The translations under genes were made by a program, and so were the position numbers. Below, in pieces: positions 7,125 to 16,598 of a stretch of 64,000 nt of DNA; position 1 is the first letter of the stretch; every line of letters begins with the position of its first letter. The DNA is taken from the NCBI GenBank assembly GCA_027532905.1, contig JAPZUA010000001.1, forward strand, positions 335,565-399,564, in the 5' to 3' direction. Under the pieces are notes generated by a model that had not been told where the DNA came from, ran no database searches, and worked only from the letters and a program-made list of their open reading frames with translations. The DNA comes from Magnetospirillum sp. (GTDB lineage Bacteria > Pseudomonadota > Alphaproteobacteria > CACIAM-22H2).

Positions 7125-8684
7125 ATGGCCGGGGAACCCGCGCTCGACCTTGCCCTCGAACTTGTGGGCATCGACAAAAGGTTCGGCGCGGTCCACGCCA
7201 ATCGGGCGGTCGATTTGTCCGTCGCGAAAGGCTCGATCCACGGCATCGTGGGCGAGAACGGGGCGGGCAAATCGACGCTGATGGGCATCGTCTACGGCTA
7301 CTACGCGGCCGATGCGGGCACCATCCGCGTCGACGGCAAACAGGTGCGCATCGCCTCGTCGCAGGACGCGATCGCGGCGGGCATCGGCATGGTGCACCAG
7401 CATTTCATGCTGGTCGAAAATTTCACCGTGCTCGAAAACGTGCTGCTGGGGGCCGAAGGTGGCGCCCTGCTCAAGAAGGGCGAAGCGGCCGCACGCGCAG
7501 CGCTCGGCAAAATCATGGCCGATTACGGGCTCGAGGTCGATCTCGACGCGAAGATCGAAACGCTCGACGTGGGCACGCAGCAGCGCGTGGAAATCCTCAA
7601 AGCGCTCTATCGCGGTGCCCGCATCCTGATCCTCGACGAGCCCACGGCCGTGCTCACGCCGCAGGAGGCGGATGCGCTGTTCCGCCTGCTCGACACGTGG
7701 CGCAGCCAAGGCCGCACGGTCATCCTCATCACGCACAAATTGCGTGAGATCCTCGCGGCAACCGACCGCGTCACGGTCATGCGCCAGGGTGCGGTCGTCG
7801 CCACGCGCGACACGGCAGCGACGAGTCAGGAAGAACTCGCCGAACTCATGGTCGGGCGGCGCGTGCAGCTGCGCGTCGCCAAAGACGCGTCCGTGCCCGG
7901 TGCCGAAGTGCTGCGTGCTGAGGGCTTGCGCTACGTCGATGCGCGCGGCGTCGAGCGGTTGCGCGGCGTGTCGCTCAATGTACGTGCCGGCGAGATCGTC
8001 GGCATCGCCGGCGTGTCCGGCAACGGGCAGAGCGAATTGCTCGAAGCGCTCGCAGGTTTGCTGCCGCTCAATGGCGGCGAAATTTTCTACAAGGGCGAAA
8101 AACTCGCCCCGCCGGGCACGGCCGCCGCAAGCCGGGCGGCACGCCTGCACGGCATCGCGCACGTGCCCGAGGACCGCCACCGCATGGGCATGGTCGTGGG
8201 CTATTCGGCGGCCGAGAGCACGATCCTCGGCTATCACGGCGACGAAGAATTGGGCCTCGGGCCGCTCTTGTCGAACCGCGCCGCCACGGCGCGCACCGCG
8301 CGCCTGATGGGTGCTTTCGACGTGCGCCCGGCGACGCCCGCGTTGCGCTCTGGCAATTTCAGCGGCGGCAACCAGCAGAAGATCGTGCTCGGCCGCGAGA
8401 TCGACCGCGATCCCGAATTGCTGCTGATCGGCCAGCCGACGCGCGGCGTGGATATCGGCGCCATCGAATTCATCCATCGCCGCCTCGTCGCGATGCGCGA
8501 TGCGGGCAAAGCGATCCTGCTCGTGAGCTGCGAACTCGACGAGATATTGGGGCTCGCCGACCGCATCCTCGTGATGTTCGACGGCCGCATCGTGGGCGAG
8601 CTTGCGCGTGCGGCGGCCGACGAGCGAGCGCTCGGCCTCATGATGGCCGGTGTGGAACCCGCACCTGCGGCAGCCGCACAATGA
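7125..8684 (+). CDS. nucleoside ABC transporter ATPase, two fused ABC domains
   Basis: The 519 residues contain two ABC ATPase domains. The N-terminal domain (about 10-240) has Walker A GENGAGKST, Q-loop HQHFMLVENF, a diverged signature (VGTQQRVEILKAL) and Walker B ILILDEPTAVLTP. The C-terminal domain (about 260-505) has GVSGNGQSE in place of Walker A and the signature SGGNQQKIVLGRE, as usual for the RbsA/YufO-like class. In the second Walker B region the glutamate is replaced (LLIGQPTRGVD), also common in this class, so ATP hydrolysis is expected mainly at the first site. It energises import with the two permeases. Confidence 0.9.
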   Translation: MAGEPALDLALELVGIDKRFGAVHANRAVDLSVAKGSIHGIVGENGAGKSTLMGIVYGYYAADAGTIRVDGKQVRIASSQDAIAAGIGMVHQHFMLVENFTVLENVLLGAEGGALLKKGEAAARAALGKIMADYGLEVDLDAKIETLDVGTQQRVEILKALYRGARILILDEPTAVLTPQEADALFRLLDTWRSQGRTVILITHKLREILAATDRVTVMRQGAVVATRDTAATSQEELAELMVGRRVQLRVAKDASVPGAEVLRAEGLRYVDARGVERLRGVSLNVRAGEIVGIAGVSGNGQSELLEALAGLLPLNGGEIFYKGEKLAPPGTAAASRAARLHGIAHVPEDRHRMGMVVGYSAAESTILGYHGDEELGLGPLLSNRAATARTARLMGAFDVRPATPALRSGNFSGGNQQKIVLGREIDRDPELLLIGQPTRGVDIGAIEFIHRRLVAMRDAGKAILLVSCELDEILGLADRILVMFDGRIVGELARAAADERALGLMMAGVEPAPAAAAQ

Positions 8685-9778
8685 ATGCGGGTGCGCGCCT
8701 GCCGCGTTGGGTCGATCTGGGGCTCCTGCCGCTGCTCAATCTTGCGGCGGCCTTCCTGCTGTCGGGCCTCGTCGTGCTCGCGATCGGCGAATATCCGATC
8801 AAAGCCTTGCGCATCCTCGTGAACGGGGCCATCGGCTATCCCGAGGCGATCGCCTTCACGCTCTACTACACGACCAATTTCATCCTCACCGGCCTTGCGG
8901 TCGCACTCGCCTTCCATGCCGGCCTCTTCAATATCGGCGGCGAAGGCCAGGCTTACGTGGCCGGCCTCGGCGTGGGCCTCGCGTGCCTCTATCTCGATTT
9001 TCTGCCCGGCTACGCCGTGGTGCCGATCGCGATCCTGGCGGCCGCCGCCTTCGGGGCCGCGTGGGCCGCAATCCCGGGCTGGCTCGAGGCCTATCGCGGC
9101 AGCCACGTGGTCATCACCACGATCATGTTCAACTTTCTTGCGGCCGCGCTGATGACCTATCTCATCACCAACTGGCTGCTCGATCCCGCCCACGGGGCGC
9201 CCGAAACGCGGCGTTTCGCCGCCCACACGACCTTGTGGACGATGCAGGAGATGCTCGGCTGGTTCGGCATCAAGGCCCCGCGCTCGCCGCTCAATGCGGC
9301 GTTTTTCCTCGCACTGGCCGCCGCCGTGTTCGTGTGGATCTATGTGTGGCACAGCCGGGCCGGCTACCGTTTGCGCACCGTGGGCAGCAGCCACAAGGCG
9401 GCGCTCTATGCCGGCATCGATCCCGCACGCACCATCGTCGTCGCGATGGCGATATCGGGTGCGCTTGCTGGGCTCATGGCCGTCAACGAAATCCAGGGCG
9501 CGCAAGCGCGCCTGCTTTTGTCGTTCACCGGCGGCTACGGCTTTGTCGGCATTGCGGTGGCGCTGATGGGCCGCAACCATCCGGTCGGCGTGTGCCTGGC
9601 GGCGCTCTTGTTCGGCGCCCTCTACCAGGGCGGGGCCGAGCTTGCGTTCGAGATGCGCAACATCAACCGCGAAATGGTGATCGTGATCCAGGGTCTCATC
9701 ATCCTGTTCTGCGGCGCGCTCGAAAACATGTTCCGCCCCACCCTCGCGCGGATGTTCGCCGCCCGCGGGGCCGCGTGA
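8681..9778 (+). CDS. nucleoside ABC transporter permease 1
   Basis: This is a 365-residue polytopic permease of the BPD_transp_2 family (YufP-like). It begins 4 bases inside the ATPase gene (ATGA overlap). The stretch FHAGLFNIGGEGQAYVAG is the conserved FNIGGEGQ motif of BMP-linked transporters, and GFVGIAVALMGRNHPVG is the conserved C-terminal segment. With the following permease it forms the inner-membrane channel. The order binding protein-ATPase-permease-permease is the normal one for this family. Confidence 0.9.
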   Translation: MNAGARLPRWVDLGLLPLLNLAAAFLLSGLVVLAIGEYPIKALRILVNGAIGYPEAIAFTLYYTTNFILTGLAVALAFHAGLFNIGGEGQAYVAGLGVGLACLYLDFLPGYAVVPIAILAAAAFGAAWAAIPGWLEAYRGSHVVITTIMFNFLAAALMTYLITNWLLDPAHGAPETRRFAAHTTLWTMQEMLGWFGIKAPRSPLNAAFFLALAAAVFVWIYVWHSRAGYRLRTVGSSHKAALYAGIDPARTIVVAMAISGALAGLMAVNEIQGAQARLLLSFTGGYGFVGIAVALMGRNHPVGVCLAALLFGALYQGGAELAFEMRNINREMVIVIQGLIILFCGALENMFRPTLARMFAARGAA

Positions 9779-10752
9779 TGGAAGACATCGTCATCCAGAC
9801 CGTGTCGCTGCTGGCCTCGACCGTGCGCTTGGCAGTCCCGCTGATCTTGTGCGCGCTTGCGGGCCTGTTCGCGGAGCGCTCGGGCGTGGTCGATATCGGA
9901 CTCGAAGGCAAGATGCTGGCAGGCGCATTCGCCGCCGCCTCGGTCGCGTTCTGGCTGCAATCGGCGTGGGCGGGCTTGGCGGCCGCGATGCTCGTATCGA
10001 TCGCGTTTGCGCTCGTGCACGGCTTTGCCTGCATCACGCATCGCGGCAACCAAGTGGTGGCGGGCATGGCGCTCAACGTGCTGGCTGTGGGGCTTACGGC
10101 CGTGCTCGCCTTCGCATGGTTCCAGGAAGGCGGCAAGACGCCCGCTTTGGCGGACGCCGCACGCTTCCGGCCGCTGCACTTGCCGTTCGCAGCCGAGATC
10201 GCCGGCGTGCCGGTGATCGGGACCATCTATACGCGGCTGCTGTCCGGCCACAATGCGCTTGTCTATCTGACGGCGGCCCTGGTGCCGGTCGTCGCGTTCG
10301 TCGTGTTCCGCACGCGTTTCGGCCTGCGCTTGCGCGCGGTCGGCGAAAATCCGCACGCGGTCGACACCGCCGGCATTTCGGTCGCGCGCTTGCGCTACCA
10401 AGCAATGCTCGCGAGCGGTGCCTTGTGCGGCATTGCGGGTGCCTATCTTTCGACGGCGCAATCGGCCTCGTTCTTGCGCGAGATGACGGCAGGCAAAGGC
10501 TTCCTCGCCCTTGCCGCCCTCATCTTCGGCAAATGGATGCCGATCCCGACCTTGTTCGCGTGCCTGATCTTCGCGTTTGCCGACGCACTCCAAGGCCGCC
10601 TGCAGGGCGTTGCCCTGCCGGGTATCGGCGTGGTTCCTGTGCAGGCGATCCAGGCCCTGCCCTATCTGCTCACGATCCTGCTGCTCGCAGGCTTCGTGGG
10701 CAAAGCGCATGCGCCGCGCGCGAGCGGCATTCCCTACAGCAAGGAAAAATGA
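9778..10752 (+). CDS. nucleoside ABC transporter permease 2
   Basis: This is a 324-residue permease (YufQ-like) whose ATG shares one base with the preceding TGA (TGATG). The motif GLFAERSGVVDIGLEGKM is the hallmark of the second permease of BMP-type transporters. GFLALAALIFGKWMP near the C-terminus is also conserved. About eight hydrophobic helices are visible. It pairs with the previous protein in the inner membrane. Confidence 0.9.
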   Translation: MEDIVIQTVSLLASTVRLAVPLILCALAGLFAERSGVVDIGLEGKMLAGAFAAASVAFWLQSAWAGLAAAMLVSIAFALVHGFACITHRGNQVVAGMALNVLAVGLTAVLAFAWFQEGGKTPALADAARFRPLHLPFAAEIAGVPVIGTIYTRLLSGHNALVYLTAALVPVVAFVVFRTRFGLRLRAVGENPHAVDTAGISVARLRYQAMLASGALCGIAGAYLSTAQSASFLREMTAGKGFLALAALIFGKWMPIPTLFACLIFAFADALQGRLQGVALPGIGVVPVQAIQALPYLLTILLLAGFVGKAHAPRASGIPYSKEK

Positions 10753-11594
10753 CGATGACGGCGACGACGACGGCCGGCCCGCACGATGCCGCGAAGTTCC
10801 TGCATGCGCGTTTGGGCGCGCGGCGCCCCAAAGTCGCGATCGTGCTGGGTTCGGGCCTTGGGCCGCTCGCCGACCGCGTGGAAGACGCCGTCGCGATTCC
10901 CTACGGCGAAATCCCCGGCTTCCACGTGTCGAGCGTGGCAGGCCATGCCGGCCGCCTCGTCGCCGGGCGTTTGGCCGGCGTCGAAGTCGCGTGCCTGCAG
11001 GGCCGCGTGCATCTCTACGAGGGCGTGGAACCCGCCGCGATCAAGCAGCCGATCCGTACGCTCAAAGCGCTCGGCATCGAGCGGCTCGTGCTGACCAATG
11101 CCGCCGGCAGCTTCCACATGAGCAGCGACGAAGGCTCGCTTGTGCTGCTGAGCGACCATATCGCGTGGGCGGGCTTGAACCCGCTGGTCGGCCCCAACGA
11201 CGACGAATGGGGCGGGCGCTTTTTCCCGATGACGGACGCCTATGACCCTGCGATGCGCGACGTGCTGAAAGCAAACGCGGCCAAGCTCGGCATCGCGTTG
11301 CCCGAGGGCGTGTATGCCTGGTATCTCGGTCCCAATTTCGAAACGCCGGCCGAAATCCGCGCGTTGCGCGGCATGGGTGCGGATCTCGTCGGCATGTCGA
11401 CCGTGCCCGAAGTGCTGGTCGCCCGCCATTGCGGCCTGCGCGTGGTCGCAGTGAGTGCGATCACGAACATCGCGGCGGGCATGCGCAAAGGCCAGCATTT
11501 GAGCCACGACCACACGCAGAAAATCGCCAAGCTTTGCGGCGAGCGCCTTGAAAAACTGCTGACCGCGAGCCTCGCCGATCTTCTGACGGCCTGA
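10749..11594 (+). CDS. purine nucleoside phosphorylase
   Basis: The 281-residue enzyme splits purine (deoxy)nucleosides with phosphate to the free base and (deoxy)ribose 1-phosphate. Family motifs are present in order: VLGSGLGPLAD (phosphate loop), GHAGRLVAG, QGRVHLYEG, LTNAAGS, GPNFETPAEI, GMSTVPEVLVARHCGL and ITNIAAG. Length and motifs fit the trimeric PNP class (PunA/XapA type). The ATG overlaps the permease stop (ATGA), so the gene belongs to the import operon: nucleosides are taken up and then cut at once. Confidence 0.92.
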   Translation: MTMTATTTAGPHDAAKFLHARLGARRPKVAIVLGSGLGPLADRVEDAVAIPYGEIPGFHVSSVAGHAGRLVAGRLAGVEVACLQGRVHLYEGVEPAAIKQPIRTLKALGIERLVLTNAAGSFHMSSDEGSLVLLSDHIAWAGLNPLVGPNDDEWGGRFFPMTDAYDPAMRDVLKANAAKLGIALPEGVYAWYLGPNFETPAEIRALRGMGADLVGMSTVPEVLVARHCGLRVVAVSAITNIAAGMRKGQHLSHDHTQKIAKLCGERLEKLLTASLADLLTA

Positions 11595-11599
11595 GCGCG

Positions 11600-12298
11600 C
11601 TAGAGCGTCGGCCAGAATTTGTCCCAGCCGGTGCGGATGCGGACCCAGAAGGCCGGGTCGGGCAAAACCTCGACCTGCACGCCTTCGCGCGCTTCGGCAT
11701 CCCACACGAAGAGATGCGCGCGTGCCGCACGGCAGACCATCAGCTGGTGTTGGATCTGCGCATAGTCCGACGGCAGCGTGCGGCCCGCGACCGCCAAGCG
11801 CCAACGCTCGTGCGCGCGTCCGCGATAGGGCGTCTTGATTTCGAGCACCGTGCGGCAATCGGCCGAAATTCCGTCAAGACTGCAGCCATACGCCCCATCC
11901 ACATACATGGCCGCATCGGCAGCCCCGTGCTTCTCGGCATAGGCCGCGCGCGCAAACGGCTCCTGTTCGGTGCCCTTGCGCATCGCGGCATTCACGAAGA
12001 TGCGTTTGCCGCGCTTTTCGTCGCGCAGATTGGCAAGTGCGTTCGAGAACGACGACAGCCCAAGCACCGCAGGCGTTTCGCTTGCCATACGCAAGGTCCG
12101 ACGAAGGGCGCGCCACGCGTCGGTCCCTTGTGCGATCTCGACGCGCTGCGGGCGGGCGGATGGCAGGCTTGCAAGCGGATCGTCGGGCCCTTGCGTGTCG
12201 GCCAGAAACGCCGCATCGCACGCTTGGCACGCGATGGGTCCGCGATGGCGCTCGGGCACCTCGCATTCGGCAACGCAGACGGGGCATAGACGAATCAT
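11600..12298 (-). CDS. YqaJ/lambda-exonuclease-like nuclease with N-terminal zinc ribbon
   Basis: The product has 232 residues. Residues 5-27 hold CPVC...CQAC, a probable zinc ribbon. From about residue 50 the chain resembles the YqaJ/lambda exonuclease fold: ALRRTLRMASETPAVLGLS matches the helical start, and YGCSLDGISADCRTVLEIKTPYRG gives the D...E-x-K metal site of this nuclease superfamily. KGTEQEPFARAAYAE is the usual segment before it. The family digests linear DNA 5' to 3' and is normally phage-borne beside a recombinase such as RecT or Bet; no partner is present here. Instead the gene sits on the opposite strand between the phosphorylase and deoC genes, with 5 bases to the former. A housekeeping or DNA-scavenging role is conceivable but inferred. 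Confidence 0.75.
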   Translation of the reverse strand: MIRLCPVCVAECEVPERHRGPIACQACDAAFLADTQGPDDPLASLPSARPQRVEIAQGTDAWRALRRTLRMASETPAVLGLSSFSNALANLRDEKRGKRIFVNAAMRKGTEQEPFARAAYAEKHGAADAAMYVDGAYGCSLDGISADCRTVLEIKTPYRGRAHERWRLAVAGRTLPSDYAQIQHQLMVCRAARAHLFVWDAEAREGVQVEVLPDPAFWVRIRTGWDKFWPTL

Positions 12299-12393
12299 CG
12301 AATTTTTCCCACCACGCGACGCAGCGCCCTTTGCCTGAATCGCAGGAAAATGCTAGCACCTGGGCCTTCGAAACCCCCGGAAATTCCGCCCCC

Positions 12394-13137
12394 ATGACCG
12401 ACCAGGATTTTGCGCTGCGCGCTTTGGCAGCCCTCGATTTGACGAGCCTCAACGACGGCGACGACGCGGCCGCCGTCGAGAAGCTCTGCCGGCGCGCGAC
12501 CACGCTCTACGGCAATGTCGCCGCCGTCTGCGTGTGGCCGCGTTTTGTCGGCGTCGCCAAAGCCTCGCTCGCGGGCAAACCCATCAAGATCGCGTGCGTG
12601 GCGAATTTCCCGAGCGGCAGCGAGGCGCGCGCCGACGTACTCGCCACGGTCGAAGCGGCCTTGCGGGACGGGGCCGACGAGATCGATCTCGTCTTCCCCT
12701 ATCGCGAATGGCTGCGCGGCGAAACGGTGAAGGCCGAAACGATGGTGGCGACCGTGAAGCAAGCCTGCGGCAACAAGAAGCTCAAGCTCATCCTCGAAAG
12801 CGGCGCTTTCCCCGACATGGCGCGCCTTGCCGCAGCGTGCAAAGTCGGGCGCGATGCGGGGGCCGACATGCTCAAAACCTCGACCGGCAAGATCCCGACG
12901 GGCGCCACGCCCGAGGCTGCGCGCGTGCTGCTGGCGGCGGGCGGGGGCTTCAAAGCATCGGGCGGCGTGCGCACGCTCGCCGATGCCAAAATCTATCTTT
13001 CGCTCGCCGACGAAGTCCGCGGCCCCGGCTGGGCCACGCCCGACAATTTCCGCATCGGCGCTTCGGGCCTGCTCGACGTGCTGCTCGCGATCCTCGACGG
13101 CCGCACGGCCGCCGCCCAAGAATCGGCCGTCTATTGA
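12394..13137 (+). CDS. deoC: deoxyribose-phosphate aldolase
   Basis: This is a 247-residue TIM-barrel aldolase that cleaves 2-deoxyribose 5-phosphate to acetaldehyde and glyceraldehyde 3-phosphate. The Schiff-base lysine lies in MLKTSTGK and the second active-site lysine in GGFKASGGVR; NFPSG and EIDLVFPY are also family segments. Length matches the family. The ATG at 12394 opens a plus-strand deo operon (deoC-deoA-deoB, gaps of 5 and 3 bases), and about 95 bases separate it from the divergent YqaJ-like gene, where the promoter must lie. Confidence 0.93.
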   Translation: MTDQDFALRALAALDLTSLNDGDDAAAVEKLCRRATTLYGNVAAVCVWPRFVGVAKASLAGKPIKIACVANFPSGSEARADVLATVEAALRDGADEIDLVFPYREWLRGETVKAETMVATVKQACGNKKLKLILESGAFPDMARLAAACKVGRDAGADMLKTSTGKIPTGATPEAARVLLAAGGGFKASGGVRTLADAKIYLSLADEVRGPGWATPDNFRIGASGLLDVLLAILDGRTAAAQESAVY

Positions 13138-13142
13138 CCGCC

Positions 13143-14459
13143 ATGCTGCCGCAGGAACTGATCGCCAAGAAGCGCGACGGAACGCGTCTCGACGACCATG
13201 AAATCGGCCAGCTCGTCGCCGGCATTGCCGACGGCAAGGGCTTGGCCGACGCGCAAGTGGGTGCCCTTGCCATGGCGCTGTTCCTGCGCGGGCTCGATAC
13301 GGGCGAGCGCGTGGCACTCACGCGCGCGATGACCGCCTCGGGCGACACGTTGCGCTGGGACGATCTCGATCTGCCCGGCCCCATCGTCGACAAACATTCG
13401 ACCGGCGGGGTCGGCGACAAGGTGAGCCTGATGCTGGCGCCGTGGGTCGCAGCGTGCGGCGGCTACGTGCCGATGATTTCGGGGCGCGGGCTCGGGCACA
13501 CGGGCGGCACGCTCGACAAGCTCGGCAGCATTCCGGGCTACGACGCGGTTCCGGACAATGTGCGCTTCCGCGCCTGTGTGCGTGACGTAGGCTGTGCGGT
13601 GATCGGCCAGACCGCCAATCTCGCTCCGGCCGACAAGCGCCTCTACGCGATCCGCGACGTGACCGCGACGGTCGAATCGATCGGCCTCATCACCGCCTCG
13701 ATCCTGTCGAAGAAACTCGCGGCGGGCTTGGACGCGCTCGTGATGGATGTGAAGTTCGGCTCGGGCGCTTTCATGCCCAGTTACGAGAAATCGCGCGAGC
13801 TTGCGCTGTCGATCGTCGACGTCGCCAACGGCGCAGGCCTCAAGACGCGCGCGTTGCTGACCGACATGGACAGCCCGCTCGGGCGGGTCGCCGGCAACGC
13901 GCTGGAAGTGCGCGATGCGATCGCGTTTCTCAAAGGCGACGGCGACGCGCGCACGCTTGCCTGCACACGCGCTTTGGCTGTCGAGATGCTGGATCTTTCC
14001 GGCATTGCGCCACGCGATGAAGCAGGCGCCAAGCTCGATGCCGCCTTGGCGAGCGGTGCAGCGGCCGAGCGTTTCGCGCGCATGGTCTCGGCCCTTGGCG
14101 GCCCCGCCGACCTTATGGAGCGGCCGGACAAATATTTGGCGCAAGCCCCGATCGTGCGCGAAGTGCCGGCCTTGGCGGCGGGCTTTGTCGAAAAAATCGA
14201 TACGCGGCAGGTCGGGCTCGCCGTCGTCGATCTCGGCGGCGGACGCACCGATCCAGCTGCCGCGATCGATCCGGCCATGGGCTTTGTCGAGCTTGCGGAG
14301 ATCGGCGCCAGCGTCGGCCCTGGTGCGCCGGTCGCGATCGTGCATGCGCGCGACGAAGCCAGTGCCGCGCGCGCTTCTCTTCGCTTACAAAACGCCTATC
14401 GTATCGGCGCGACGCGAAGTGCTTCGGGTGCGGTCGTGCGCGAAACCTTGGGAGCTTGA
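13143..14459 (+). CDS. deoA: thymidine phosphorylase
   Basis: The 438-residue enzyme releases thymine or uracil from pyrimidine deoxynucleosides, giving deoxyribose 1-phosphate. The phosphate-binding KHSTGGVGDK, the motif SGRGLGHTGGTLDKL and the segment MDVKFGSGAFMP identify the type III nucleoside phosphorylase family. It starts 5 bases after deoC and is followed 3 bases later by deoB. Its product is the substrate of DeoB. Confidence 0.93.
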   Translation: MLPQELIAKKRDGTRLDDHEIGQLVAGIADGKGLADAQVGALAMALFLRGLDTGERVALTRAMTASGDTLRWDDLDLPGPIVDKHSTGGVGDKVSLMLAPWVAACGGYVPMISGRGLGHTGGTLDKLGSIPGYDAVPDNVRFRACVRDVGCAVIGQTANLAPADKRLYAIRDVTATVESIGLITASILSKKLAAGLDALVMDVKFGSGAFMPSYEKSRELALSIVDVANGAGLKTRALLTDMDSPLGRVAGNALEVRDAIAFLKGDGDARTLACTRALAVEMLDLSGIAPRDEAGAKLDAALASGAAAERFARMVSALGGPADLMERPDKYLAQAPIVREVPALAAGFVEKIDTRQVGLAVVDLGGGRTDPAAAIDPAMGFVELAEIGASVGPGAPVAIVHARDEASAARASLRLQNAYRIGATRSASGAVVRETLGA

Positions 14460-14462
14460 GCG

Positions 14463-15632
14463 ATGGCGCGCGCGTTTGTGCTGGTTATGGACTCGTTCGG
14501 CATCGGTGCGGCCCCCGACGCGGCGCGCTTCGGCGATGTGGGGGCCGACACCTGGGGCCATATCCGCGCGGCGCACAAGCCGTACGTGCCCAATCTCGTG
14601 CGCCTTGGTCTTGATGCCGCCCACGCGACCGCGACCGGTTTGCGTTACGACGGCCCGCCGCCGCAAGCCTGGCACGGGGCCGCGCGCGAGCGTTCGTTCG
14701 GCAAGGACACGCCCTCGGGCCATTGGGAAATGGCGGGGGTACCCGTCGAATTCGATTGGGGCTATTTCCCGAAGACCGTGCCGAGCTTTCCGGCGGCTTT
14801 GATTTCCGAACTCGTCGCGAAGGCAAAGCTGCCCGGCGTGCTCGGCGATTGCCACGCTTCGGGCACGCAGATCATCGACGAACTCGGGCTCGAGCATATC
14901 GCGACGGGCAAACCCATCGTCTATACCTCGGCCGACAGCGTGTTCCAGATTGCCGCGCACGAAAGCCATTTCGGCCTCGCTCGGCTGCTCGAGCTCTGCA
15001 AGATCGCGTTCGAGCTTGTGCAACCCTACAAAATCGCGCGCGTGATCGCACGGCCCTTTGTGGGCGACACTCCCGGCCGCTTCAAGCGCACGGCCAATCG
15101 CAAAGACTATGCGGTGCGCCCGCCCGCCCCCACTTTGTTCGACAAACTCACGGACGCCGGGCGCAAGACGATCGCCATCGGCAAGATCGGCGACATCTAT
15201 GCCCATCAAGGCACGCAGGAAGAAATCAAAGCCGACGGCAACGACGATTTGATGGTCAAGACTTTGGCCGCGATCGCCTCGGCCCCCGACGGCAGCTTCA
15301 CGATGACCAACTTCGTCGATTTCGACACGCTCTTCGGCCATCGCCGCGATGCGGCCGGATACGCCGCAGCCTTGGCGGAATTCGACCGGCATCTGCCCAC
15401 GGTCGAAGCCGCACTGCGCCCCGGCGATATCGCCGTATTGACCGCCGACCATGGCTGCGACCCGACCTGGCCCGGCAGCGACCATACGCGCGAACATGTG
15501 CCCGTGCTGTGCTTCGGTCCCGGCCTCGAAGGCCGGGACCTCGGCGCACGCGACAGTTTTGCCGATATCGGCCAGAGCTTGGCAGCCCATCTCGGCATCG
15601 CCCCGCTCGGCCACGGCAAGAGCTTTATCTAG
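14463..15632 (+). CDS. deoB: phosphopentomutase
   Basis: The 389-residue metalloenzyme converts (deoxy)ribose 1-phosphate to the 5-phosphate, linking the phosphorylases to DeoC. The N-terminal metal site is [15 protein letters not shown]. The phosphorylated threonine lies in [26 protein letters not shown] and [21 protein letters not shown] supply the other metal ligands, as in the alkaline phosphatase superfamily. It is the last gene of the deo operon and converges with the reductase gene 11 bases away. Confidence 0.94.
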   Translation: MARAFVLVMDSFGIGAAPDAARFGDVGADTWGHIRAAHKPYVPNLVRLGLDAAHATATGLRYDGPPPQAWHGAARERSFGKDTPSGHWEMAGVPVEFDWGYFPKTVPSFPAALISELVAKAKLPGVLGDCHASGTQIIDELGLEHIATGKPIVYTSADSVFQIAAHESHFGLARLLELCKIAFELVQPYKIARVIARPFVGDTPGRFKRTANRKDYAVRPPAPTLFDKLTDAGRKTIAIGKIGDIYAHQGTQEEIKADGNDDLMVKTLAAIASAPDGSFTMTNFVDFDTLFGHRRDAAGYAAALAEFDRHLPTVEAALRPGDIAVLTADHGCDPTWPGSDHTREHVPVLCFGPGLEGRDLGARDSFADIGQSLAAHLGIAPLGHGKSFI

Positions 15633-15643
15633 CCTGCCCCCGC

Positions 15644-16480
15644 TTAACCAAGCCAAGCCGCGCGGTGGTCTTTGGCATAGGTCGCAAACGCGATCGGCTT
15701 GCGGCCCACGATTTTTTCGACCGAATCCTCGATGCGCGCCGCATAGCCCGCCTTGAAGTAACCGAGAATGACGAGCAGGAACTCGGCATAGGCCTGCGGT
15801 AAGCCAGCGCCGAGCAGGCCTTGCAGCATTGCTTCGGGGGCGATGTCTTCAAACGTGATTCTTTTACCTGTTTCGCACGAGAGGATAGCCGCAACTGCAT
15901 CGTGGTCGAGCGCTTCGCTGCCCGTAAGGTCGAAAGCTTGGCCGTCATAGCGGCTCGACGTCAGCAATTTGGCCGCAACGGCCGCAATGTCGCGCGCATC
16001 GATGAAACTGCCTTTGGCCGTGCCCACTGGTAGGCGGATTTTTCCTTCCGCCAGGATCGAGCCAATCCAATAGCTGTTGAAATTCTGCATGAACCAGTTC
16101 GGGCGCACGATGTTGTAGGCAAGGCCCGCCTTCTCGAGATGCAATTCGGCTTTGCGCAGCGGTGCGGCATCGTCGGCATTGGCCCCCATCGCGGTCATCA
16201 GCACGATCTTGCCGACACCCGCCGCTTTGGCCGCGTCGATAAGCGGGATCATCAACTGATCCTGGTTCGTGAAGCCGGGCGGCGACAAGAAGAATGCGCG
16301 CGCCACGCCGCCAAACGCCGCCGCGCGGCCTTCGCCGGTCGCGAGATTCAAATGTACCTCGTCCGCCTGCTGCGGCTGTTTGCTCGTGGCCCTCAGAACC
16401 GTTTCGTCCTTGGCAGTCAAAAGCCGCACGAGATTGCTGCCGACCGTGCCGTTCGCGCCGACGACCAAAGTTTTTGCCAT
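15644..16480 (-). CDS. NmrA-like NAD(P)-binding reductase
   Basis: This is a 278-residue protein with an N-terminal Rossmann motif VVGANGTVGSNLVRLL (GxxGxxG) and the atypical short-chain-dehydrogenase layout of the NmrA/QOR2 group. The segments ARAFFLSPPG, GVGKIVLMTAMGA, RPNWFMQNF and GSFIDARDIAAVAA are typical. No classical YxxxK pair is evident, as in other NmrA-like members. Members act as quinone reductases or redox sensors; the substrate here is unknown. It is divergent from the AraC regulator, which is the likely controller. Confidence 0.8.
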   Translation of the reverse strand: MAKTLVVGANGTVGSNLVRLLTAKDETVLRATSKQPQQADEVHLNLATGEGRAAAFGGVARAFFLSPPGFTNQDQLMIPLIDAAKAAGVGKIVLMTAMGANADDAAPLRKAELHLEKAGLAYNIVRPNWFMQNFNSYWIGSILAEGKIRLPVGTAKGSFIDARDIAAVAAKLLTSSRYDGQAFDLTGSEALDHDAVAAILSCETGKRITFEDIAPEAMLQGLLGAGLPQAYAEFLLVILGYFKAGYAARIEDSVEKIVGRKPIAFATYAKDHRAAWLG

Positions 16481-16583
16481 GTGGATGTTCCTTTGCGGAT
16501 GAGATCGAGGCCGCAGGTTCGCCGGAAAAGATGGAACGTTTAATGGCTAAAAATACAGTTTCCATGTCTAAACGTACTGATAT

Positions 16584-16598
16584 ATCGTATTCTACGAT
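16584..16598. promoter_or_regulatory. inverted repeat ATCGTA-TTC-TACGAT, possible operator
   Basis: Exact 6-base arms separated by three bases lie in the AT-rich stretch between the divergent reductase and regulator genes and touch the proposed ATG at 16597. The setting fits self-binding by the AraC-type regulator or a dimeric repressor site. No binding data; AraC proteins more often use direct repeats. Confidence 0.3.

Noticed and set aside
4698-8681. A 1327-codon open frame on the minus strand
   Set aside because: It runs opposite the nucleoside transporter genes and gives His/Arg/Asp-rich low-information sequence; it is an antisense shadow of GC-rich codons, apart from the unrelated aldolase region.
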